Shown: positions 1 through 8,534, counted from the stretch's first letter. The stretch: 21,003 nt of DNA from Chloroflexota bacterium (GCA_005240105.1 SBAT01000347.1:1-21003), one strand, 5' to 3'. Notes: generated by a model from the letters alone, not told the origin. Program-made: numbers and translations.

Positions 1-454
1 AGACCTCTTGCGACGAGGAATTAAGATTGAGTTTGTAAGTGGACGCAAGCGGGCGCTATTTGATCGCCGAAAAAAGACAATACTGATATCAAAGGATCGT
101 AGCGATAATCAAAAGTTGCAGGCGATCGCTCATGAATACTCACATGTTGTGCTCAATCCTACTGCCAACCCAATTCCAGGTAAAACTGGTCGCGCAGACT
201 TTGTTAGACAGGGTTTTGAGCAAGAAGCGGATGCTCTTATCCACGAATTGATTGTATCCGAAGATCTTAAGGCGCATGGCGCACAATTGGACCAGCAGAC
301 ACTTTCCTTATTGTCCGACTATCAAAGAGACGGGCGTCAGGCACTTTTTAAATATATTTTGGCGTCTAAAAATTCCGCTACCAATGAAGATTATTTAGAG
401 CATTTCAATGATTGGTATGACGAAGTATTGTCGCCATCGGCAACTAAACCATAA
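1..454 (+). CDS. Zinc metallopeptidase-like protein, 5' end outside window
   Basis: The frame is open to the left edge (GAC CTC before the first TTG), so the gene is 5'-truncated; 148 codons from that TTG are visible. Counting from the TTG at base 8, an H-E-Y-S-H motif lies at residues 42-46, the HExxH zinc-binding and catalytic signature of zincin peptidases. A second acidic stretch, E-Q-E-A-D at 71-75, could supply the third zinc ligand (E73), as in gluzincin-type or ImmA/IrrE-type enzymes. The rest is mixed helix and strand with no signal peptide in the visible part. It ends 15 bases before the TPR/methyltransferase-like gene and is probably co-transcribed with it. Substrate unknown; it could be the C-terminal domain of a larger protein. 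The peptidase fold is inferred from the motif alone. Confidence 0.7.
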   Translation, partial: DLLRRGIKIEFVSGRKRALFDRRKKTILISKDRSDNQKLQAIAHEYSHVVLNPTANPIPGKTGRADFVRQGFEQEADALIHELIVSEDLKAHGAQLDQQTLSLLSDYQRDGRQALFKYILASKNSATNEDYLEHFNDWYDEVLSPSATKP

Positions 455-469
455 TGAGAGGAGAGTTGT

Positions 470-2143
470 GTGAAGGTTTCTAAGGGACGCGCAATGATAT
501 TGGTAGCTGTTGCTCTCTTGATTGCAGCCGTACCGGTTCTTTCATCAATAGGCGGACTAGACATTGGCGTCGGCATATTTGGTGAAGATTGGCAAAAGCT
601 AGCCAATGAGGCAGAACAATGCCAACAGGACGGTCGTCTGGATAATGCTCTGGATTGTTGGAAGCGTGCGGTGGCTATTTCGGAAAAATTTGGTGATAAG
701 GACGAACGATACACAACATCACTACATGCGTTAGCGCAATTGCAGAGTAATCTTGGACAATTTGCCGAAGCCCAGGCTAACTTTCTAAAGGTTGTTGACA
801 TTGAGGACAAATATCATAGAGGAGAATTCCTTGGTTTGACATGGAATTTGTGTCAATTAGGCGACACGTATTACCAAGAGCACAAATACCAGCAAGCAGC
901 TGAGGCCTATAAGCGAGCCGCAGGAATTGATGAAGCTTCCGGGCGTATGATGAGTATGGTGACCGACGTTCGCAAGCTGGCAAGAACTTATGCGCAGTTA
1001 GGTGACTATCGTGCTGCGGGGCTTATGTTTAGCAAAGCCGAAGGCTTTTTTGCTGAGGCAATGAAACTTCCGCGCTTTGCTGAGTACCGACTGGCATTGC
1101 TGGAGGAGCGCGCTCAGCTGAATTCTGATCGAACGGATGCCTGTAACAAGGCAAAGCTTTATAAAATAGGACTAAAATTTGCTCTTGCTGCTGACAAAAG
1201 TTGGCAACGCTTGTCTGAGTTGTCCTATGAAGTAACACGTCCTCCCTCTCCTCCCGAAGCACTTGCGAAAATTGTTGCTGAAGCGAGAAAGACGAAACAG
1301 CGTCCCGTCACTATGCTCGATGAAATTGGGCCGGGTGTAATACAGATACTAGAGCGGTTGGCTTATTACTATTGCCACATGGGCAAACCGGCAGAGGCGG
1401 AATTGCTGTACGGCAGAATTGTCGAAGTGTTTAATCAAATGGCAGCATCAAGCCAGGATATTCAATCTAAACGAATGGACTTTATGTCCGAGATGTATCG
1501 CAGTTGGCATTCTTGTCATACGGCTCTTCCGGCATTTGTTGCCGCGGATAATTATTATCGGGAGCATAATCCGGCGCTTCAAGCTGTGCAGAATCCATTT
1601 TTGACGCAATTTGCCTCTATCAAACATCGCCAAGATTTCTTTCAGAAGCGTATGTACTTGCCTCAGCAATACGCCTGGGCAATTCCTACCGCAGAAGCCC
1701 TTGATGAACTTAAGCGCAACCAACCGATAGTGGAAGCGGGTGCTGGTACAGGGTATTGGACTTCGCTCTTGCGCAAGATGGGTGTTGATATAGTGGCATA
1801 TGATATTGTGCCGGTACCGGCGAAAGATAATGCCTGGCATTTTCGAGCAAATAAGAGTTGGTCGGACGTGCTGGCTGGTGATGAAAGTGTTGTAGAGAAG
1901 TTTCCTGAACGGACTTTGTTTATTTGTTGGCCTCCAGGCGATGACCCGTTCGCGTTCAAAGCACTGTCTAAATACGAAGGGAAGACTTTCATCTACGTTG
2001 GAGAGGACCAAGGTGGCTGTAATGGTAATGATGATTTCTTCGATCTGCTTCGAAAAGATTGGGCTCTCAAAAAGACAATAGCAATTCCTCAGTGGCCATC
2101 TATATTTGATCGGATGTATGTCTATGAGCGAAAGAAACAGTAG
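470..2143 (+). CDS. Membrane-anchored TPR protein with C-terminal methyltransferase-like domain
   Basis: 557 aa from a GTG start with a good ribosome site (GAGAGGAG, about 6 bases upstream). Residues 8-27 form a hydrophobic signal anchor. TPR-like helical pairs follow at about 40-75, 83-115, 122-155, 162-195 and 290-320. The last 150 residues form a Rossmann methyltransferase-like domain: motif I G-A-G-T-G-Y-W at 424-430, an acidic strand end (V-A-Y-D, 442-445) and C-W-P-P-G at 486-490, then Y-V-G-E. This arrangement occurs in an uncharacterised SAM-methyltransferase-like family. The same domain recurs twice on the minus strand (6205-6810 and 3681-6185). The gene overlaps the next one, so translation is probably coupled. 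With the N-terminus inside the cell, the catalytic-like domain would face the periplasm, where SAM is not expected; activity is therefore uncertain. Confidence 0.85.
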   Translation: MKVSKGRAMILVAVALLIAAVPVLSSIGGLDIGVGIFGEDWQKLANEAEQCQQDGRLDNALDCWKRAVAISEKFGDKDERYTTSLHALAQLQSNLGQFAEAQANFLKVVDIEDKYHRGEFLGLTWNLCQLGDTYYQEHKYQQAAEAYKRAAGIDEASGRMMSMVTDVRKLARTYAQLGDYRAAGLMFSKAEGFFAEAMKLPRFAEYRLALLEERAQLNSDRTDACNKAKLYKIGLKFALAADKSWQRLSELSYEVTRPPSPPEALAKIVAEARKTKQRPVTMLDEIGPGVIQILERLAYYYCHMGKPAEAELLYGRIVEVFNQMAASSQDIQSKRMDFMSEMYRSWHSCHTALPAFVAADNYYREHNPALQAVQNPFLTQFASIKHRQDFFQKRMYLPQQYAWAIPTAEALDELKRNQPIVEAGAGTGYWTSLLRKMGVDIVAYDIVPVPAKDNAWHFRANKSWSDVLAGDESVVEKFPERTLFICWPPGDDPFAFKALSKYEGKTFIYVGEDQGGCNGNDDFFDLLRKDWALKKTIAIPQWPSIFDRMYVYERKKQ

Positions 2144-2660
2144 GCTGAAAAAAATCCTTCTGTCCGTTGTACTGGTGGCTTATGTAGCACTAGGAATTAT
2201 TGTCTATTCGCCGTCCTCGCCTCTTAGGGATAACATTGCTCAAGGCTTGAAGCGACCGCTGGCATATTTTGGTCTCTACTATCGTTTTTGGCCGTTTGAG
2301 GAGCCGCGAAAGTACAACGAGACTTTTCATGCGCGGATTTCATTTGCTGACGGATCAACAGAGATTTGGAATTTCCCCCAGGCATTGAAAGAAGACATTC
2401 GGCTTAGCAAAGATCCTGTAAAGGACGCCTGGCTACAGCATATGTGGGATTGTTATTACTATAGATTTGGACAGGTTCAGTCTCTGTGGCCGGAAGCTGC
2501 CAGATATATTGCTACGCATACGAATCATCCGGGACAGCCGCTGTCTGTGGTGTTGTATGCAAACACTACGCCGATAAGTTGCGATGGTCGGATTTCGGAT
2601 AGACAGTTTGGGCAGACTAAGTTGTTCGAATATCTCGTCAAGTCTGAGGATATCGAATGA
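2118..2660 (+). CDS. HTTM-partner protein (single membrane anchor), module A
   Basis: About 180 aa. An N-terminal membrane segment (L-S-V-V-L-V-A-Y-V-A-L-G-I-I-V) is followed by S-P-S-S-P-L-R, then a soluble domain with F-G-L-Y, a W-P-F-E-E-P segment where the other copies read F-S-P-D-P-P, then N-E-T-F, F-A-D-G and W-N-F-P. Three other genes in the window share this pattern, each directly before an HTTM gene, so it is a dedicated HTTM partner of unknown function, probably with its C-terminal domain outside the membrane. The start is uncertain: ATG at 2118 or 2124, both inside the end of the upstream gene and without a clear Shine-Dalgarno site, which points to translational coupling. The stop overlaps the HTTM start as ATGA (2657-2660). 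Confidence 0.8.
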   Translation: MSMSERNSRLKKILLSVVLVAYVALGIIVYSPSSPLRDNIAQGLKRPLAYFGLYYRFWPFEEPRKYNETFHARISFADGSTEIWNFPQALKEDIRLSKDPVKDAWLQHMWDCYYYRFGQVQSLWPEAARYIATHTNHPGQPLSVVLYANTTPISCDGRISDRQFGQTKLFEYLVKSEDIE

Positions 2661-3679
2661 CACTTAAGCGGCTATGGTTGGCTTGGAATTCGTTCTGGTT
2701 TACGAACCAGTCTCCTGTGCCGTTGGCATTGTTTCGTATATTAATGGGTTTGCTTGTGCTGGCATTTTGTTGGGGCACTAAAGACAATGCAGCAACTTTC
2801 TTTGGACAAAAGGCTATCGTATCACCGGACACATCAACAGATTGGTTTGGCGCGCCAATGCTATCGGTTTTTTCCGGCGATGATGTGCAACTGATTTATT
2901 CGTTGCTGTGGATATCTGGAACCTGTCTTACGCTTGGGTTGTTTTCCAGAATTAGCGCATTTGTTGTTTACCTATTGCTTCTATCGTTGCAGAGCCTTGA
3001 TTGTTTTGTGTTCTACAACATTATTGAACTGTTGCTGCTTATGTGTTTTTACTTGGCTCTATCGCGGTGCGGCGCTGCTCTGTCTTTGGATAGACTAATC
3101 AGTGTGTGGCTGCCTGGCAAGGCACAATTTGGCCCGGTAAGACCAGGCAGTATCGTTGGTCAAAGAGTTATTCAAATCCAAGTTGCTCTTCTGTATTGGA
3201 GCGCTTTTACCTCTAAACTTAACGGCGGCTCTTGGGTCGACGGCACTGCTCTTTGCTATATTACTCAGTCAAACGTATTTCAGCAGTACATTTATCCTTG
3301 GGATATTGTTGCTAGTCAAGCGTGGCTGCTTAAGTCTCTGACTTGGGGAACATTGGTTGTTGAGGCAATGCTCTTTAGCCTGATTTGGGTAAAGGAATTT
3401 AGATATCCGGTACTCATGTTGGGTCTTGTGTTTCATGCAGGAATGGAAGCTACGCTCTCAATTCCTCTGTTGCAATTGATTATGGTGTGTTCATACGTGA
3501 CATTTATCGAGCCTGATGATTTATCTCGTTGGATGAATTCATTAAGGTATTGGATCCGTAGTATTGCCGGTCCGCCGCCGATCTTTAGGTACAATGGCTC
3601 GAGTATATTCTCGTGCCGTGTTGCTGAAACCATTAGGCGTGTTGATGTTTTTCAACTAATTTACTTGCAGGCAGAGTAA
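2657..3679 (+). CDS. HTTM domain (vitamin K gamma-carboxylase-like) membrane protein, module A, with truncated DCC tail
   Basis: 340 aa, multi-spanning. HTTM signatures seen: an N-terminal P-V-P-L-A-L-F-R-I segment, R-C-G-A-A-L-S-L-D-R-L at 137-147 and W-S-A-F-T-S-K-L-N-G-G-S-W-V-D-G-T-A at 181-198. K187 sits where human gamma-glutamyl carboxylase has its base Lys218 (K-L then W-x-x-G), so the active-site lysine position is kept. After the membrane part, residues 308-340 resemble the start of a DCC (DUF393) thiol oxidoreductase domain (R-Y-N-G-S-S-I-F-S-C-R, then A-E-T-I-R-R-V-D-V-F), but the protein stops there, while modules C and D continue for about 70-90 residues. The stop lies one base from the stop of the convergent minus-strand gene. 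Reaction unknown in bacteria. Confidence 0.85.
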   Translation: MTLKRLWLAWNSFWFTNQSPVPLALFRILMGLLVLAFCWGTKDNAATFFGQKAIVSPDTSTDWFGAPMLSVFSGDDVQLIYSLLWISGTCLTLGLFSRISAFVVYLLLLSLQSLDCFVFYNIIELLLLMCFYLALSRCGAALSLDRLISVWLPGKAQFGPVRPGSIVGQRVIQIQVALLYWSAFTSKLNGGSWVDGTALCYITQSNVFQQYIYPWDIVASQAWLLKSLTWGTLVVEAMLFSLIWVKEFRYPVLMLGLVFHAGMEATLSIPLLQLIMVCSYVTFIEPDDLSRWMNSLRYWIRSIAGPPPIFRYNGSSIFSCRVAETIRRVDVFQLIYLQAE

Positions 3680-3680
3680 T

Positions 3681-6185
3681 TTATTTTCGTCTGTAAACAA
3701 AACAAGCGTCATACAAACCCGGCCATTGTGGAGTGTCGAGACGCTTTTCCAAGTGCCATTCCTTCTTCAAAAGATCATGGAACTTATCTTGTCCCTCACC
3801 GGGAGCAACTCCGGCGGCCTCACCTACATAAATAACATGCTTGCCCTTGTAGGCTTTTAGCGCGTTATAGGCGACCATTGTGCGTCCAGGCGGATAACAC
3901 ATAAAGAGCGTGTAGTGTGGATATTTAGTCACGACAGTTTCATCACCTGCCAAGACTGTGGTCCAGCTCTTCGTCGATTTCGGAAACCAGGCGTTGCCCT
4001 TTGTCACCAAGTACGGCTCAAACGCTTCTACTTTTATTCCCATCTTTCGTAGCAGGAAGGCCCAGTATCCAGTGCCTGCGCCAATTTCCAGAATGGGTTG
4101 GTATTGCTTAAAGGTAGCGAGAACGTTTTGGCTGGGAACTGCATAAGCATATTTGCTTACCAGCTCTGAGCGACGTGAGAATACATCTTCGCGCGTTCGT
4201 AGTCTGGCAAATTCTTTCATATACTGATTTTCTTTTGCTGATGGATTGTTCAGCAGTCGGCATTGCCGCGAGTCACCGGACGGCAACATGTCGTAGATTT
4301 TTTCTGACTCCAAGACTTTTCCTAGCTGACAGTAGTGCATTGCTAGACGCTCTAGGAGCTTGGTCTTTTGTGTGTTCGATGCAGAATTAGATGGAGGAAG
4401 CTCTCTGTCTAGCTTCGTCCAGAAATATTTGGACCGTGCCAGCATTTGCTTTATCTGAGCATCTCTCCCGAGTGTTTTGAGTAGGGAGGCATAGTCGGAA
4501 AGAATTATGGCGCTATAAGCATCGGCTAGACAATGGTAAGTCTCTAGACCTTGGAGATGGCGAATCTTTTCACATATGCTAAGAGCATACTTGTATTGAG
4601 CTTCGGCTTGGGCCGGTTGATTAGTCTCGACATAACAATTGGCCAGTTGGTTTGATGCCATAAGTATTTCCGGCCAGCGACGGCTATGTTCGAAAATAGC
4701 CAGTGCCTCTTTATAGTTGGCAATGGCTTCTGACCAGTGCTTTTGCTGATAATTGAATTCGGCCAATTCACAGAGATGCCAGCCTCTATAGAAATACGTC
4801 TTTTCCGGATTGTTTTGCTTTAGGTGGATGTATTTGTCCAGCAATTCGGCGGCTTTAGTGTATTCGCCCTCTTTGGCGTGAAAACGTGACTGGGTATACA
4901 AGGTGTCGTCATTTGGTTGATCTTTGGCGGCCCAATCCGGCCGTTTGAAGTTTTCGTCCGCAAAAAATATTCCTTCGCCAATCATGGAATCTTGCGGGGT
5001 GCCGCTGTTGTTGACGTAAGTAGCTTCCAGATAGTAGTCCTTTCCTTTGGCAAGAGGAATTCCATCTTCGGAACTTATTGTATCTATGTGTTTGAGTTGC
5101 AACCCCTCGGAGAGATTGGTCTGCGCTTTAATCGTAAAAACTTTTCGCGAATCTTTGCTTGAGCCATTTATCAAGGATACAGAAGAACATAATGGATGGA
5201 TATGCGACCAGACAGCATGGATTCTGCGGTTCTTTGCGGCAAAATCAGACAGTCCTGGCTCTAGGGCAATTGGGAAACGATAAGTATGGGTGCCTGGTGG
5301 CACGACCCAGTGCCCGCTTAACTTGCGACCCAAATTGTCATAAACAACCGAAGCGCCGACAGCGTTGGGTGCGCGCGTTCCTGTTGATACGAGCTGACAA
5401 TCTATGGCGTTCGGATTGTCCTGGTGGCAGGACTCGGAAGATTTATCCATGAGCACGGCAATATACGGCTTAAGCCAGTGCAGCGCTTTTATTGGTTGAG
5501 TCAGTTGGTCATCTTTGATAAACGACAGTGTGAGCTGGTGCTTTATGCGGCGATGTTTATTAGTTGTGCGGTTGGCTGACTGACATGACAGGATCCAATT
5601 CTCGTCACTGGCAACTGGTACTGCAAACCCCTGGGGAAATTTGAAATCAGTTTGACCTTGCGTAAGAATTATCATCCGGTCATCCTGCATTGGTTCGGCA
5701 TTTGGAAAGGCCTGATTGCGTAAATCTTTGTCCGCGTAGAGCACAAGATGGCAAAAGAATTCTGCTGTTGGCAGAGGTTTGTCATTTTCGTCCAAGACAT
5801 CCAGCTTTACTCGTTTAAGCCAATAGAGTTCTCTTTTGTCTTTGCTTGTGTCCTTAAGTCCCGGAGGCCTAGAATAATTGATGGACAACAGGCGATTACC
5901 CTTTGAGTCCATTGATGATGGTTGTTTTGCGCCGCCGATTACAAATTTGACCATCGACTCCGGCAATACTACGGTTCGCGCGTGCAACAGATCTGATACA
6001 CGCAGCTCTTGTTTCAAATACGGCCCTTCCATAGACCGATATTTACGTCGTAAATCGAATGGTCCGACGATGACTTTTGCGTTGATCACGGGACCTTCTG
6101 CCGGCGTCGCTGCCTGGTTTGCAGCCAGAGCCGAAGAAATGGCAAAAGCAAATAAGAATGCCAATGTGTATGCTTTAAAGCGCAT
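3681..6185 (-). CDS. Secreted three-part protein: copper monooxygenase-like domain, TPR repeats, methyltransferase-like domain
   Basis: 834 aa. A signal peptide covers 1-21 (A-L-A-A cleavage). Residues 35-415 look like the two beta-sandwich domains of copper type II (PHM/DBH-like) monooxygenases. Candidate copper ligands: H146 (F-F-C-H-L-V-L-Y) and H216 (K-H-Q-L-T-L) for the first site, and H328-x-H330 (S-H-I-H) with M401 (Q-D-S-M) for the second; the usual His-His pair of the first site is Cys-His here. TPR helices occupy about 435-640 and match the TPR part of the neighbouring minus-strand gene. The C-terminal methyltransferase-like domain has G-A-G-T-G-Y-W at 702-708 and C-Y-P-P-G at 763-767. 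The start has a weak ribosome site and lies 19 bases after the upstream gene's stop, so coupling is likely. The copper assignment rests on motif recall, not on a search. Confidence 0.75.
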   Translation of the reverse strand: MRFKAYTLAFLFAFAISSALAANQAATPAEGPVINAKVIVGPFDLRRKYRSMEGPYLKQELRVSDLLHARTVVLPESMVKFVIGGAKQPSSMDSKGNRLLSINYSRPPGLKDTSKDKRELYWLKRVKLDVLDENDKPLPTAEFFCHLVLYADKDLRNQAFPNAEPMQDDRMIILTQGQTDFKFPQGFAVPVASDENWILSCQSANRTTNKHRRIKHQLTLSFIKDDQLTQPIKALHWLKPYIAVLMDKSSESCHQDNPNAIDCQLVSTGTRAPNAVGASVVYDNLGRKLSGHWVVPPGTHTYRFPIALEPGLSDFAAKNRRIHAVWSHIHPLCSSVSLINGSSKDSRKVFTIKAQTNLSEGLQLKHIDTISSEDGIPLAKGKDYYLEATYVNNSGTPQDSMIGEGIFFADENFKRPDWAAKDQPNDDTLYTQSRFHAKEGEYTKAAELLDKYIHLKQNNPEKTYFYRGWHLCELAEFNYQQKHWSEAIANYKEALAIFEHSRRWPEILMASNQLANCYVETNQPAQAEAQYKYALSICEKIRHLQGLETYHCLADAYSAIILSDYASLLKTLGRDAQIKQMLARSKYFWTKLDRELPPSNSASNTQKTKLLERLAMHYCQLGKVLESEKIYDMLPSGDSRQCRLLNNPSAKENQYMKEFARLRTREDVFSRRSELVSKYAYAVPSQNVLATFKQYQPILEIGAGTGYWAFLLRKMGIKVEAFEPYLVTKGNAWFPKSTKSWTTVLAGDETVVTKYPHYTLFMCYPPGRTMVAYNALKAYKGKHVIYVGEAAGVAPGEGQDKFHDLLKKEWHLEKRLDTPQWPGLYDACFVYRRK

Positions 6186-6204
6186 CTTAATATCTTAACA
6201 TGAT

Positions 6205-6810
6205 CTATTTGCTTGCTTGTTTGCGCCTGTAGACAAACAATGCCTCGTAATCACCAATCCATTGAGGCAAGTCGACTTGTTTTTTAAGTTGCCAATCTTT
6301 CTTTAGTAGTGCTTGAAAGCGATCTTCATTCTCGCCATGACCAATGGCCCCTACGTGGATTACGTGATTGCCTTTGAATGTTCTCAGAGCATTGTAAGCA
6401 ACGGGGTAGCGTCCCGGCGGCCAGCAGAGAAACAAAGTACTGTCGGGATGTTTGCTGGCAGCATATTCATCGCCGCCAAGTACTTCTGTCCAATTGTGCG
6501 CGCCTGGGAACCATTCATTTTTACCTACAGACAGAGGATAACGTTCGTAAGCGATCACTTTTATTCCGGCTTTGCGCATTAGGAATGCCCAGTACCCTGT
6601 ACCTGCACCTATTTCGACTATTGGTTGATATTTTTGAAATTCGTTTATTGCTGCTGCCGTGGGTATGGCGTAGGCATATTTGCTGACCAGCGCTGATTTC
6701 TTGCAGAAGAAGTCTCGACGAGAATGCAACTTGCTAAATTCTCGCAAAAACGAATTGTCCACAACAGTTCCGGATTTTGATACTAAAAGTTGCGAATACC
6801 CAGTAGGCAC
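6205..6810 (-). CDS. Methyltransferase-like domain separated by an in-frame TAG from its TPR half
   Basis: Open from GTG 6810 (201 aa), but this frame is identical to that of the TPR gene just upstream: codons run TGT, TAG (6819-6817), CGA, AGC, GTG without any shift. Together 7650-6205 is a 482-codon TPR plus methyltransferase-like gene of the same layout as 470-2143 and as the C-terminal two thirds of 3681-6185. Motifs: V-E-I-G-A-G-T-G-Y-W, C-W-P-P-G, and V-I-H-V-G in place of the usual I-Y-V-G-E. No ribosome site is seen before GTG 6810, so independent translation is doubtful. The domain itself shows no obvious damage. Most likely the 3' part of a gene carrying a recent nonsense mutation; amber readthrough is an alternative. 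Confidence 0.65.
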   Translation of the reverse strand: MPTGYSQLLVSKSGTVVDNSFLREFSKLHSRRDFFCKKSALVSKYAYAIPTAAAINEFQKYQPIVEIGAGTGYWAFLMRKAGIKVIAYERYPLSVGKNEWFPGAHNWTEVLGGDEYAASKHPDSTLFLCWPPGRYPVAYNALRTFKGNHVIHVGAIGHGENEDRFQALLKKDWQLKKQVDLPQWIGDYEALFVYRRKQASK

Positions 6811-6816
6811 GCTTCG

Positions 6817-7650
6817 CTAACAAGCCGCTTCCCGACGACATCTTTCAGCAATGTCGGTATTCATCATGTCATAAATGATTTCAGATTCTACATATTTGCC
6901 CATCCGGCAGTAGTATGTTGCAAGCTCTTGCAACAAATCCGTCTGCGGGCATTTGAGTTGTTTTGTTAGATCTGCCAGTAGGATATCTGCTTGTTGGGGC
7001 TTTCCGGAATCTACTAGTGTTTGAGCTTTGAGATATTGAACCAAATATCTTTGGCGCTCCAGTCCGGGCAGATGCAAGGCTTTGTCTGCGCACTCTAGAG
7101 ATGCTTTGAAGTACTGCTTGCTTGATGCGCGATTACCCGTGTGCATATGGCACAGAGCAAGTCTGTCATATGCTTGTATCATTGAAAGCCAATGGCGGGT
7201 GTGCTCCCAGGAGCCAAGTGCTGTTTTGTATTGGTCAATTGCTTGTGACCAGTTCTGTTGTTTGTAATAGAGATCAGCTAGTTCGCATTGATGCCAGGAA
7301 GCTAAGTAGAAAAACCGATCTTCAGAGTGTCGTTGCCTCATGGCGATGAATCGCTTTAAAATGGAAATAGCCTTGTCGTACGCTTTTGACTGATTGTAGA
7401 ACTGATACAGTCCATAGAGCGTTTCGCATAATTTTGGATCGTTATCCGGAAATGATTCAGCGATATGTAATGTATTCAACCAGCTCGCTTCAGCCCTGGG
7501 GAATGATTCACGACACTGCTTGTTTAGGGCGGTATCTATTGCTGTTTGCCATGTTTGTTGAGTAGCTGGTTTGGCAATAATTGTTGCTGTTGGAAAAACT
7601 TCCAAAGCCAGAAGCGAGACAGCAACTATGAGCGAGCGGGAAATCGGCAT
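6817..7650 (-). CDS. Exported TPR protein, N-terminal part of an amber-interrupted TPR/methyltransferase-like gene
   Basis: 277 aa to the TAG. The ATG at 7650 has a strong ribosome site (TAAGGAG, 4 bases upstream) and starts 25 bases inside the end of the HTTM gene. An N-terminal signal peptide (S-L-I-V-A-V-S-L-L-A-L-E-V) precedes TPR-like helices spanning about residues 28-265. The TPR part closely parallels the 834-aa neighbour (W-H-x-C-E-L-A, Y-x-x-A-L, E-H-x-R-x-W, H-L-x-G-L-E, Y-C-x-x-G-K, E-S-E-x-I-Y-D-M), which shows tandem duplication. The stop falls in the linker before the methyltransferase-like domain, which continues in frame at 6816-6205. If translation ends at the TAG, the product is a secreted TPR scaffold only. 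Confidence 0.75.
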   Translation of the reverse strand: MPISRSLIVAVSLLALEVFPTATIIAKPATQQTWQTAIDTALNKQCRESFPRAEASWLNTLHIAESFPDNDPKLCETLYGLYQFYNQSKAYDKAISILKRFIAMRQRHSEDRFFYLASWHQCELADLYYKQQNWSQAIDQYKTALGSWEHTRHWLSMIQAYDRLALCHMHTGNRASSKQYFKASLECADKALHLPGLERQRYLVQYLKAQTLVDSGKPQQADILLADLTKQLKCPQTDLLQELATYYCRMGKYVESEIIYDMMNTDIAERCRREAAC

Positions 7651-8534
7651 AAGCTCCTTATTTTCAAATATGTTGATGGTTCAACGAAGGAAATTAGACC
7701 TGCGATCATGACGAATTCAAACTGCGGCACCCACAGTGCCCAATCCATGGCTAAGTGAAAGAAGATGCCAATGATTATCAACGGTAGGCGTAATTCTTTT
7801 ATCCAAATGAGAATGGCGAGCGAAAATTCAATGAGCATTGTCGACCAGCTGAGCAATTTGCTCGTCAATAAGTTATCTGGCAGAAACGGCAGTGGATACC
7901 TAGCCAATTCCGCAAAATGGCTTACATAGTACACTGCCGTGCCATCGAGCCATTCTTGTCCGTGGAGTTTTCGGGAAAAGCCTATCCACCAGACAAGGGC
8001 AAAGTGGATTTGGATAAGTCGTAGTGCCCAGGGCTTTTTCTCCGGTGCGGGGGTAGGATGTCCCCGCAAAAATTGAAGTAGCGTTTTTAGTGATAGGGCA
8101 TCTCCGGCATGTGAGAACATGAGTAAGAATGCGACCATCCGTAGGATGGAGTCTGAGGCGCCAAATACATAGATGTTGCGTGCGTAGAATGAAGACAGCA
8201 CAAGCCAAATAGTAAGGGCACTTATGCGCGTGTATATTCCTAATGTGAGCAAGGTGGCGGCGAGCATTAGTAAAACAAACAGAAAATCTAGCGAGCTATT
8301 GTCGTGCGGCAAATAATCTAAAAGACTGAAAGCTGGGGTTCCCCACCAAGCATTATTAGGTATTGCCGGTGCAATGGAGTCTGTCCCTAATAGTGGATGC
8401 AACTCCGGATAGAGAAGAAATCCGAATTGGAGAAACAGAAGACCAAACAAGATACGTGTGACGGCAATCGGAATTACCGATTCCGGCTTAAACCAGAACG
8501 ACCACCAGATTTTTGCTACTCTCTGCAAATTCAT
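7626..8534 (-). CDS. HTTM domain (vitamin K gamma-carboxylase-like) membrane protein, module B
   Basis: 302 aa, multi-spanning. It keeps the HTTM hallmarks: H-A-G-D-A-L-S-L-K at 142-150 and W-W-I-G-F-S-R-K-L-H-G-Q-E-W-L-D-G-T-A with K189 at the position of the carboxylase catalytic lysine, then F-F-H-L-A-M-D and a final membrane segment. It ends shortly after the membrane part and has no DCC-like tail, unlike modules A, C and D. The ATG (8534-8532) overlaps the TGA (8533-8531) of the partner frame in ATGA style, although that partner is interrupted by a TAA. The reading frame itself is intact. Downstream it overlaps the TPR gene by 25 bases, so the minus-strand genes 9043-3681 look like one operon. 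Confidence 0.85.
   Translation of the reverse strand: MNLQRVAKIWWSFWFKPESVIPIAVTRILFGLLFLQFGFLLYPELHPLLGTDSIAPAIPNNAWWGTPAFSLLDYLPHDNSSLDFLFVLLMLAATLLTLGIYTRISALTIWLVLSSFYARNIYVFGASDSILRMVAFLLMFSHAGDALSLKTLLQFLRGHPTPAPEKKPWALRLIQIHFALVWWIGFSRKLHGQEWLDGTAVYYVSHFAELARYPLPFLPDNLLTSKLLSWSTMLIEFSLAILIWIKELRLPLIIIGIFFHLAMDWALWVPQFEFVMIAGLISFVEPSTYLKIRSLCRFPARS

Noticed and set aside
1448..2011. 187-codon minus-strand frame inside the first TPR/methyltransferase-like gene
   Set aside because: Lies fully within a well-supported gene, has no ribosome site, and the translation shows no domain-like pattern.
6205..6810. DNA adenine methyltransferase
   Set aside because: The P-P motif is C-W-P-P-G rather than N/D-P-P-Y/F, and the domain sits in exported TPR proteins.
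6817..6819. Pyrrolysine or genetic-code change at the internal TAG
   Set aside because: TAG ends other genes here (6207-6205, 10935-10937), the homologues have no special residue at this linker site, and the gene is not a methylamine methyltransferase.
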